In this document: positions 1-7,048 of the stretch, in pieces
How positions within the stretch are numbered: the first letter of the stretch is position 1
Layout: every line of letters begins with the position of its first letter
Source: G021776435 sp046756245
GTDB lineage: Bacteria; Pseudomonadota; Alphaproteobacteria; Caulobacterales; Parvularculaceae
Direction: 5' to 3'
NCBI GenBank assembly: GCA_046756245.1
Contig: JBHHVZ010000046.1
Span: 1-21,052 of the forward strand
Length of the DNA: 21,052 nt
Made by a program: the position numbers and the translations under genes
Notes under the pieces: model-generated
What the model was told of the DNA's origin: nothing
Seen by the model: the letters and a program-made list of their open reading frames with translations, nothing else
Databases searched by the model: none

Positions 1-38
1 GCGGGGGAAGAACAACCGTGCAGCAAACGCAGACTATT

Positions 39-92
39 CCTCCCCCGTTTACGGGGGAGGTGTCGAGCGGCGAAGCCGCGAGACGGAGGGGG
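39..92. repeat. GC-rich palindromic intergenic repeat before the btuB-like gene
   Basis: A 10-bp perfect stem (CCTCCCCCGT at 39-48 with ACGGGGGAGG at 51-60, two-base loop) is followed by a second small hairpin (CGGCGAAGCCG, about 68-78) and a G-run at 86-92. This looks like the dispersed intergenic palindromes common in alphaproteobacterial genomes. It ends only about 23 bases before the TTG start of the receptor gene, so it occupies the place where a promoter, leader or riboswitch would normally lie. Whether it is dispersed genome-wide cannot be seen from this window. Confidence 0.6.
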
Positions 93-115
93 CGAAGGCG
101 GGCGATTCAATCAGC

Positions 116-1957
116 TTGCGGAAAGTAGCTGTCGTTCTTTCGGCGGTCTTGCTTGCAACCGGCGCCAGCGCGGCGGCGCAGGAAACATCCGACCTGAACA
201 AAGATGAAATCGTCGTTTCGGCGACTCGTACGCCGCGCCCTCTCAACGAAACCGGCTCGAGCGTCACGATTATCGACGCCGTAGAAATTGAAGCGCGGCA
301 ATATCAGTTCGCCGCCGACGCGCTCGCCGATGCGGCGGGCGTCGCGCTGGCGAGGAACGGCGCATTCGGCGGCCAGGCGGCTTTGCGCATCCGCGGCGAG
401 GCGAGCGGACGCACGCTTGTCATGATTGACGGCGTCGTCGTCAACGACCCGTCGGCGCCCGGCGGCGGATTCAATTTCGCCAATCTCGACGTCGCCGATA
501 TCGAGCGCATCGAAATCCTGCGCGGACCACAAAGCATTCTTTATGGTTCGGAGGCGATCGGCGGCGTCGTCAGCATCGAGACCAGACGCGGCGCCGGCGC
601 GCCGGAAGCGACGCTTTTTCTCGAAGGCGGCTCGTTCGCAACCTTTCGCGGCGGGACGGGTCTCGCGGGCGGAAGCGAGCAGACCGATTATCGCGTTTCG
701 GTATTCGGAACGACGACCGACGGCATATCGAAAGCCGACGGCGGAGCCGAACGCGACGGCTTCGATTCGATTGCCGCATCGGCCAACTTCGGCGCGCGCC
801 TCGCCGACCCGCTTCGTGTCGAGGGCTTCTTCCGCTACGGGCGCAGCGAGACCGAATTCGACGGCTTTCCCCCGCCCAATTTTACTCTCGCCGACACCAA
901 TGACAAAGACGAGGTCGAGGAAATTGTCGCCTCAGGCCGGGCGATTCTTACATTGTTCGACGATCGGCTTGAAAACATTGCGACAGTCGGTTTCAGCGAC
1001 ATCGACCGCGAGAATTTTTCAGGCGACATTACGACCTTCGCCGCCGACGGCTCGCGCCTGTCAGCAGAATATCTGGGGCGATTTCGCTTCACCGACAGGC
1101 TTGCCGGTATTGTCGGGGCGGAAACGGAAGAAACGAAAATTGATACGGGCGATATCGACGACGACGTCACCGTCGACAGCGTGTTCGGGCTGGTTGAACT
1201 AAAACCGGTCGACGCGCTGACAGTGACCGCCGGGACGCGCCGCGACGACCATGAAACTTTCGGCGCCGTCACCACAGCGCGCGTCACTGCTGCGCTCAAT
1301 CTTGACGAGGCGGGCGTCATTCTTCGCGCGTCCTGGGGCGAAGGCTTCGCCGCGCCGAGCCTTTTTCAGCTCAATTTCGTCTGTTGCGGGGGAGCCGCGC
1401 CCAACCGCGCGCTCGAACCGGAAGATTCCGAAGGCTGGGACGCCGGCGTCGAGAAGCGTTTTCTCGACGGCGACCTCTCCCTTCGCGCGACTTACTTTCA
1501 CCAGGAAACGGAAAATCTCATCGATTTCGATTTCCTGACCGGCGCCTTCACCAATATCGACCGGACGCTCAGAAAGGGCGTTGAGACGGAGTTTGCGTGG
1601 CGCATTTCGACGGCGCTGCGCTTCGACCTCGCCTACGCCTATGTCAATGGGCGCGAAATACCCGGCGGCGCACGGCTCTTGCGCCAGCCCCGCCACAGCC
1701 TCGCCGCCCACGCCGGGTGGAAGCCGACGCACAAGCTCTCCCTCAATGCGACGCTGCGTTACAACGGCGAGGAGAGCGACATAGGCGGGGCTATTCCCGC
1801 CTTCACGCGGGTCGACCTGCGCGGCGCTTATGCAGTGAACGAGCGGCTGGAGTTTTTCGTGCGGATCGAGAACGCCTTCGACGAAGATTATCAGGACGTG
1901 CTCGGCTTCGGCGAACCGGGCGCATCCGCTTTCGGCGGTCTGCGGGCGCGATTGTGA
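116..1957 (+). CDS. btuB: TonB-dependent outer-membrane receptor, BtuB-like (cobalamin uptake)
   Basis: This is an outer-membrane gated channel that would import a corrinoid using energy from TonB-ExbBD. The 613 residues match BtuB length. A signal peptide (residues 1 to about 21, ending ASAAAQ) is followed by a TonB-box-like EIVVSAT at 31-37. A plug domain (about 45-160) carries LVMIDGVVVN, RIEILRGPQSILYGSEAIGG and VVSIETRRG. A beta-barrel follows, including ENLIDFDF, which resembles the BtuB barrel segment NDVSDLIDYD, and a C-terminal ENAFDEDYQDVLGF strand. The last residue is Leu rather than the usual aromatic. The start is TTG at 116: it directly precedes the signal peptide, and no in-frame ATG exists upstream in the window, although the frame stays open to the edge. 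No strong ribosome-binding site is visible. The neighbouring BtuF/C/D genes support cobalamin; a siderophore receptor is the alternative. Confidence 0.85.
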   Translation: MRKVAVVLSAVLLATGASAAAQETSDLNKDEIVVSATRTPRPLNETGSSVTIIDAVEIEARQYQFAADALADAAGVALARNGAFGGQAALRIRGEASGRTLVMIDGVVVNDPSAPGGGFNFANLDVADIERIEILRGPQSILYGSEAIGGVVSIETRRGAGAPEATLFLEGGSFATFRGGTGLAGGSEQTDYRVSVFGTTTDGISKADGGAERDGFDSIAASANFGARLADPLRVEGFFRYGRSETEFDGFPPPNFTLADTNDKDEVEEIVASGRAILTLFDDRLENIATVGFSDIDRENFSGDITTFAADGSRLSAEYLGRFRFTDRLAGIVGAETEETKIDTGDIDDDVTVDSVFGLVELKPVDALTVTAGTRRDDHETFGAVTTARVTAALNLDEAGVILRASWGEGFAAPSLFQLNFVCCGGAAPNRALEPEDSEGWDAGVEKRFLDGDLSLRATYFHQETENLIDFDFLTGAFTNIDRTLRKGVETEFAWRISTALRFDLAYAYVNGREIPGGARLLRQPRHSLAAHAGWKPTHKLSLNATLRYNGEESDIGGAIPAFTRVDLRGAYAVNERLEFFVRIENAFDEDYQDVLGFGEPGASAFGGLRARL

Positions 1958-2065
1958 GGCGGGTTGATTGCATATGGCTTTGTTCTTCTTCCCCCGCTTG
2001 CGGCAGGGCTATCGCGTATGGCGGCGGCGCAAGTTTTACGCCGGACGAGCAACGCATGACGTTCT

Positions 2066-2173
2066 CCCCTCTCCCGCTGGCGGGAGAGGGGCCGGGGGTG
2101 AGGGGATGAAAAATTCGAAAACACCGGCGTGTCGACCCCCTCACCCCAACCCTCTCCCCCAAGGGGGAGAGGG
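2066..2173. repeat. Inverted pair of GC-rich palindromes between btuB and btuF
   Basis: Two hairpins face each other. The first is CCCCTCTCCCG at 2066-2076 pairing with CGGGAGAGGGG at 2081-2091. The second is CCCTCTCCCCC at 2150-2160 pairing with GGGGGAGAGGG at 2163-2173. Each is flanked on its inner side by a complementary tract (GGGGTGAGGGG near 2095-2105, and its inverse near 2136-2147), so the whole 108 bases can also fold as one long stem. This resembles REP/BIME-type elements. It may stabilise or attenuate mRNA between the receptor and transport genes, but it has no T-tract typical of an intrinsic terminator. Confidence 0.7.
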
Positions 2174-2249
2174 AGGAGTCCATGCGGAAGCAAACATTCG
2201 GACCATATGCGCTAGCCCCGCATATAAACGGCGGAGGAATTTGTCCTTC

Positions 2250-3122
2250 TTGCACCGTGTGCAATCCTGTCCGCCGATACGATGGGCTCTGCTCGTCCTT
2301 TCCGCATTCGCGCTGGCCATCGGCGTTGCGCAAGCGGAAAACGGTCATCCGCAAGCGCTTTCGCTCGATGTTTGCGCGGACCAGTATCTGTTAGGTCTCG
2401 CAGATCCAGACCAGATCCTTGCGGTCTCCCGGAGCGCTGCGAGCGAATATTCCTATCTGCGCGCCAAAGCCGAGCCCTACCCGCGCATCCGCGCAACGAC
2501 CGAAGAAGCGCTGGCGCGCCGGCCGGATGTTGTGATCCGCCAATGGGGCGGCGGCGCGACGACAGGGGCGGCGCTCGAACGGTTTGGCGCGCGCGTCGTC
2601 AATCTGGGGTTTGCATCCGATTTTGACGGCGTCAGGGAAAACATCCGACTCGTCGCCGCCGCGCTGGGTCAGGCGGCGCGCGGCGAAGCGCTGATCCAGG
2701 AAATGGATGCGCGCCTTGCGGCGCTTTCTTCCATATACAGACCAAAACCGTTCGCGCTTTATGTTACGCCGGGCGGCGTTACTGCCGGAAGCGGCACGAT
2801 GATCGACGCGATCATGACCGCCGCCAATGTGATTAACGCCGCCGGCGATGAGACGGGATGGCCGCCGCTGCCGGCGGAAACGCTGATCCTCAATCCGCCT
2901 CAGCTCGTCGTCGCCGGCTTTTTCAACACCGCCGAAGCGGGCGTCGATCACTGGTCGCTCGCGAGCCATCCGGCGCTCGCCGCGCTTTTCAGCGATACGC
3001 CGACCGTTCGTCTTCCGCCTGATCTCATTGGTTGCGCAGGCTGGTTTTCGGTTGACGCGGCCGAACGGATCGCCGACGCGATTGCAAACGACAGTGAAAC
3101 GGGAGCAACCGATGCGCCCTGA
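2250..3122 (+). CDS. btuF: Periplasmic cobalamin-type ABC substrate-binding protein (BtuF/FepB family)
   Basis: This is a periplasmic binding protein that would capture the ligand delivered by the outer-membrane receptor and present it to the BtuCD-type permease. From TTG 2250 it is 290 residues. A signal peptide (about 1-29, core ALLVLSAFALAIGVAQA) is followed by SLDVCADQYLLGLADPDQI, typical of this family in alphaproteobacteria, then ALARRPDVVI and a C-terminal lobe ending GCAGWFSVDAAERIADAI. The frame is open back to 1968, but that extension translates the intergenic repeats and is not credible. TTG 2250 lies 11 bases after GGAGGA (2233-2238); TTG 2241 and GTG 2259 are alternatives, and no ATG is available. 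The 3' end overlaps the permease gene by 11 bases, so the two are co-translated. Ligand assignment rests on the neighbours. Confidence 0.8.
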   Translation: MHRVQSCPPIRWALLVLSAFALAIGVAQAENGHPQALSLDVCADQYLLGLADPDQILAVSRSAASEYSYLRAKAEPYPRIRATTEEALARRPDVVIRQWGGGATTGAALERFGARVVNLGFASDFDGVRENIRLVAAALGQAARGEALIQEMDARLAALSSIYRPKPFALYVTPGGVTAGSGTMIDAIMTAANVINAAGDETGWPPLPAETLILNPPQLVVAGFFNTAEAGVDHWSLASHPALAALFSDTPTVRLPPDLIGCAGWFSVDAAERIADAIANDSETGATDAP

Positions 3123-4122
3123 CCATTACTGGCGCGCTTTGTTCGGACCGGCGCCCGCATTGTTTGCAGCCGGCGCCGGCGTCGTGCTCGTCGCCTGTCT
3201 TGTCGGGCCGGCGCCGATTCCGCCGGCGGCGGCCGTTCAGGGGCTTTTCGGCGGCGGCGATCCGGCGATTGAGACCATCGTGCGCGAGATCCGGCTGCCG
3301 CGCGCCCTCGCCGCCTGGCTCGCCGGCGCGCTCCTCGGGGCGAGCGGCGCGGCGCTGCAGGGGCTTCTGCGCAATCCGCTCGCCGATCCGGGCGTTCTGG
3401 GCGTGTCGACCTCGGCCGCGCTCGGCGCGGTGCTGGCGCTTTATTTCAATCTCGCCGCTGTCGCCTTCTGGACGACGCCGGCGGCGGCGATCCTGTTTGC
3501 GCTCGCCGCCACAGCCATTCTCTACGTGCTTGGCGCGGGCCGGGTGTCGACGGCGCGGCTTATTCTCGTGGGCGTCGGTCTTTCTTCCTTTTCGGCGGCG
3601 CTAATCGCGCTCGCCATGAATCTCGCGCCGAATCCGTTTGCGCTCGCCGATCTCGTCAACTGGCTTTTCGGTTCGGTCGCCAATCGCAGTTTTTCCGATT
3701 TGGCGCTGGCGGCGCCGTTCGCCGCGCTCGGATTGTTTTTGCTTCTAAGGGCGCAACCCGGTCTTCGCGCGCTGACGCTGGGCGAAGAGACGGCGGCGAG
3801 CCTCGGCGCGCATATCGCCCGCTTGCGCGGGTTCGTCATCGCCGGCGCGGCTGTTCTTGTCGGCGCGAGCGTTTCGCTCGCCGGCGCGATCGGTTTTGTC
3901 GGCATTGTCGCGCCGCATGTGGTCCGTCCGCTGGTCGGACACGATCCGGCGCGCACGATCCTGCCGAGCGCAGCGCTGGGCGGCGCCGTACTCGCCGCCG
4001 CCGACCTGGCGATCCGGCTGGCGCCGTTCGATCAGGAGATGCGGCTCGGCGTAGCGGCCGCCCTTATCGGCGCGCCGGGTTTTGTCTGGGTGGCGGCGCG
4101 CACGCGCCGGATCGCGTCATGA
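3112..4122 (+). CDS. btuC: FecCD/BtuC-family ABC transporter permease
   Basis: This is the inner-membrane permease subunit of a type II importer for cobalamin or siderophores. The 336 residues are almost entirely hydrophobic with about ten membrane helices. Family hallmarks include the REIRLPRALAAWLAGALLG segment, GLLRNPLADPGVLGVSTSAALG, the cytoplasmic coupling region GAIGFVGIVAPHVVRPLVGHD, and a C-terminal FDQEMRLGVAAALIGAPGFV where PxGxxTAxxGxPxF is usual. The start is ATG 3112, preceded by GGGAG; it overlaps the end of the binding-protein gene by 11 bases. The frame extends back to 3028 inside btuF, which I reject. The gene ends in an ATGA-type overlap with the ATPase gene, so all three are one translational unit. 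Confidence 0.9.
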   Translation: MRPDHYWRALFGPAPALFAAGAGVVLVACLVGPAPIPPAAAVQGLFGGGDPAIETIVREIRLPRALAAWLAGALLGASGAALQGLLRNPLADPGVLGVSTSAALGAVLALYFNLAAVAFWTTPAAAILFALAATAILYVLGAGRVSTARLILVGVGLSSFSAALIALAMNLAPNPFALADLVNWLFGSVANRSFSDLALAAPFAALGLFLLLRAQPGLRALTLGEETAASLGAHIARLRGFVIAGAAVLVGASVSLAGAIGFVGIVAPHVVRPLVGHDPARTILPSAALGGAVLAAADLAIRLAPFDQEMRLGVAAALIGAPGFVWVAARTRRIAS

Positions 4123-4907
4123 GACGCGCGCTCGAATTCGACCGCGCCGCCGTCGCCGTGGACGGCCGCACGATCCTGTCGGAAATTTGCTTCGCCGCCG
4201 CCGGCGGAGAGTTCATTGGTCTCGTCGGCCCAAACGGCGCCGGCAAGTCAACGCTCCTGCGCGCAGCCGCGGGACTTGCGCCCCTCGCCGTCGGCGCGCG
4301 TTTTCTTGGAGGCGCGCCGCATGACGATCTCTCGCCTGTCGCGCGCGCCCGCCGTCTCGCCTATCTGCCGCAGGCGCGTCCGATTTACTGGGCGCTGCCT
4401 GCCGGTGAAATCGTCGCGCTCGGGCGCTTCGCTTATGGCGGTTTCGGCCGGCTGAGCGCGGAAGACAACGCCGCCGTCGCCCGCGCGCTCAAGGAGGCCG
4501 GTGCGGAAGCGTTTCGAGACCGCGCCGCTGTGAGCCTTTCCGGCGGAGAACTGGCGCGCGTTCATCTCGCCCGCGCGCTGGCCGCAGAAGCGCCGCTGCT
4601 CCTCGCCGACGAACCGATCGCCGCACTCGATCCGGCGCATCAATTAAGCGTCATGCAAGTGTTGAAAAGCCGCGCACAAAACGGCGCCGCCGTCATCGCC
4701 GCGCTTCACGATTTGACTCTCGCCGCGCGCTATTGCACGCGAATTATCCTTCTCCAAAACGGACGCATTCACGCCGACGGCCCGCCCGAAGAAACGCTGA
4801 CGGAGAAAACCGTCAAGACGGTTTTCGGAGTCACCGCGCACATCACGCGCGAAGAAGCGGGAATCGCAATGACGATTTTTCCGCTTGAAGGAAAACCGCC
4901 GGCCTAA
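4119..4907 (+). CDS. btuD: ABC transporter ATP-binding protein, BtuD/FecE-like
   Basis: This is the cytoplasmic ATPase that powers the BtuC-type permease. The 262 residues show Walker A GPNGAGKS (37-44), Q-loop Gln85 (YLPQARP), signature LSGGE (140-144), Walker B LLLADEP (160-166) and switch His197 (ALHDLT). All catalytic residues are present. ATG 4119 overlaps the permease stop codon by four bases, indicating translational coupling. It is the last gene of the uptake cluster and is followed, 74 bases later, by a convergent histidine kinase gene. In this family sequence alone does not separate cobalamin from ferric-siderophore ATPases; the BtuB-like receptor is what points to cobalamin. Confidence 0.9.
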   Translation: MRRALEFDRAAVAVDGRTILSEICFAAAGGEFIGLVGPNGAGKSTLLRAAAGLAPLAVGARFLGGAPHDDLSPVARARRLAYLPQARPIYWALPAGEIVALGRFAYGGFGRLSAEDNAAVARALKEAGAEAFRDRAAVSLSGGELARVHLARALAAEAPLLLADEPIAALDPAHQLSVMQVLKSRAQNGAAVIAALHDLTLAARYCTRIILLQNGRIHADGPPEETLTEKTVKTVFGVTAHITREEAGIAMTIFPLEGKPPA

Positions 4908-4981
4908 GCGAGGATGTGCGCCTTTCGATTTAAAGACGGACAAAAAATGTTCGGCGTCGAAGCGCCGGCCGGACCGGAGAG

Positions 4982-6832
4982 TCAGCCGGTCGGGGCCAAG
5001 CGCGATTCATGGCGGATCAGTCTTTCGCGCGGCAATCGGATGACGACGCGCGCGCCGGGGCCGCCTTCGCGCGATCCGACTTCGATCGATCCGCCATGCG
5101 CCTGCACCAGTCGTGAAGCGATCGCGAGCCCGAGACCGACGCCCTGATTGGATTTCGTCCGTGTGTCGCCCGAACCAATCTGGAACGGGTCGAAAGCGGA
5201 AGCCTGCATGTCGGACGGCGGGCCTACGCCTTCGTCGAACACTTCGAAGCCGACATGGTCGCCGTCGTCGTACGCGCGGACTTCAACGCAACCGCTCTCA
5301 GGCGAAAACATGATCGCGTTTCGTATAATTTCTCCAAGCGCGACGCTGAGCTTTGCATAATCCGCCCGAAGGCGCAGACCGGACGCCTTAACAGGCGCAA
5401 AGGACACTTTCCGTTCGATTTTAGACTCTTCCAGATCGGCCATCGCCTTGGCGATAAGGTCGTCGGCGGCGATGGCGTCTTGATCGATATTGAAACCCTC
5501 GTCGTCGATCATCGAAAACGCAATCACATTGTTGATCAGACGCAGGAGCCTGCGTCCTGCGGTGCTGATCTCGTTCGCCGCAGCAAGTTGGTCGAGTTCG
5601 TAAAAGTCATCTTCCGCCTTGATCGCCAGCATCTCCGAATAGCCGAGAATGACGTGAAGCGGCGTGCGGAATTCATGACTTACGTTGCGAATGAAATCGC
5701 TCTTCGCCCGGCTGCCATATTCGGCTTTCTCCTTGGCGACCTTTAATTCCTCTGCGGTCGCCTTCAGTTCTTCCGCCTGTTTTTCAAGCCTGCGCGTGCG
5801 CAACGCCACTTTGCGTTCAAGCGCGTAATTGTACCGCTCGAGCCGCTTTCTTGCTTTCACTTTCTCGGAGACGTCGATCGCCCATCCGCAATAGCCGGTA
5901 AAAGCGCCCTCATCGTTATATTCCGGATAGCCTTTAATGGCGCGCCACTGGACCGCGCCGGAAGGAGAGATGAATTTGATTTCGATATTGTCGATCGGCT
6001 CCCGGTTTTCCATCAGGCCTTCGATTTTCGCGGCGGCGCCGTCTGTTACGGCGGGATCATCGTTTGCAAACGCCTCGCCGCGCGTTTTGCCGATAAATTC
6101 CCGACCGTTATGGCCTGTGAGTTTCTCAAAATTGGGGGAAAGATAAGTAAAACGATGTTCCGTATCCGTTTCCCACGCCCAGTCGGATGCTGATTCCATA
6201 AACTTTCTGAGCGCGCGTTCAGCGTTCTGTTTCAGCCGTTCTTCATTACGCCGGCTTTCCTTGAGCGAGGTCAGCAAGATAGCGAACTCCTGAACGGTGA
6301 AGACCATGAAAACGGAAAGCACCAGCACCATCGCGGCAAGAACGGCGTCGAGCGCGGCGTCAACGAGCGCGAGGCAAATCGCCAACGGCGCCACCGCAAA
6401 GGCGACATGAAGCGGCGCATAAGGCGTGTTCGGACCGGAAAGCACGCCGGCGCCGAAACCAACAAGACCCGTCCATACGATGATCGGCATCAGGTAAGCT
6501 TCGCCGCCAGCGCGATAAAGAATAACCGCGGTCACGCCCACATAGGCGCAAGCCATCAGCCCGACTTTCCAGCTTCTCTGCATAAAGACGGCTGCTTCGG
6601 TCGGGTCGAAAGCGAGCTTTTTCGCCGCCGCCTGACGGGCGCGGTTGCGTATGATCAAAAAAAGGAAAATCGGCGTGAAGGTTAGCGTCGCCGTCACCGG
6701 CGCCGTTTGCGACACCGCCAGATACAACAGCAGCGTCGCCAAGGCGAGGCATAACTGCAGAACGAGCAAGCCGTTCTGGTAACGTTCAAAGCGGTGCGCG
6801 AGCGCGCGCTCTTCTTGCAATGTCTGCGACAT
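4982..6832 (-). CDS. Membrane-bound PAS-domain sensor histidine kinase
   Basis: This is an inner-membrane sensor kinase of a two-component system with unknown signal. The 616 residues begin with about six membrane helices (about 22-42, 50-61, 90-106, 112-131, 140-158 and 162-187). A PAS domain (about 210-325, DWAWETDTEHRFTYLSPNFE) with its PAC end (GYCGWAIDVSE) and a coiled coil (about 335-372) follow. The HisKA domain has phosphoacceptor His386 in NVSHEFRTPLHVILGYSE. The HATPase domain has the N box EIIRNAIMFSP (Asn505), G1 DEGVGPP and G2 GVGLGLA (564-570). There is no receiver domain, and no response regulator lies in this window, so the partner must be encoded elsewhere. The kinase core resembles PleC/DivJ-type alphaproteobacterial kinases, but this is not enough to name it. 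ATG 6832 is preceded by no strong ribosome-binding site. Confidence 0.88.
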   Translation of the reverse strand: MSQTLQEERALAHRFERYQNGLLVLQLCLALATLLLYLAVSQTAPVTATLTFTPIFLFLIIRNRARQAAAKKLAFDPTEAAVFMQRSWKVGLMACAYVGVTAVILYRAGGEAYLMPIIVWTGLVGFGAGVLSGPNTPYAPLHVAFAVAPLAICLALVDAALDAVLAAMVLVLSVFMVFTVQEFAILLTSLKESRRNEERLKQNAERALRKFMESASDWAWETDTEHRFTYLSPNFEKLTGHNGREFIGKTRGEAFANDDPAVTDGAAAKIEGLMENREPIDNIEIKFISPSGAVQWRAIKGYPEYNDEGAFTGYCGWAIDVSEKVKARKRLERYNYALERKVALRTRRLEKQAEELKATAEELKVAKEKAEYGSRAKSDFIRNVSHEFRTPLHVILGYSEMLAIKAEDDFYELDQLAAANEISTAGRRLLRLINNVIAFSMIDDEGFNIDQDAIAADDLIAKAMADLEESKIERKVSFAPVKASGLRLRADYAKLSVALGEIIRNAIMFSPESGCVEVRAYDDGDHVGFEVFDEGVGPPSDMQASAFDPFQIGSGDTRTKSNQGVGLGLAIASRLVQAHGGSIEVGSREGGPGARVVIRLPRERLIRHESRLAPTG

Positions 6833-7048
6833 TAACAGTCCGTTTACCGAGCGCGCCCCCCCATTCCACGCAAATCACGCGTAAAGGGATCATTTTGGCG
6901 TGAATATTCGGTTAGGATAAGGAGAAGGAAACCATAAACGTCCGGCTGCGCATTTCGGCGGAGAATGCGCCCGAAACCGCTCGCGCCGGCGGGCAGCGGC
7001 GTTCGCCTTCACACGATCGCGTGAGGCAGAGAGTCCTTAGATGCGACG

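Noticed and set aside
1968..2249. N-terminal extension of the BtuF-like protein from ATG 1968
   Set aside because: The extension translates two intergenic palindromic repeats into low-complexity Pro/Gly-rich sequence and places the obvious signal peptide almost 95 residues from the start.
4908..4981. Bidirectional terminator between btuD and the kinase gene
   Set aside because: Only a short CCGGCCGG-type hairpin is visible, with no T-tract on either side.
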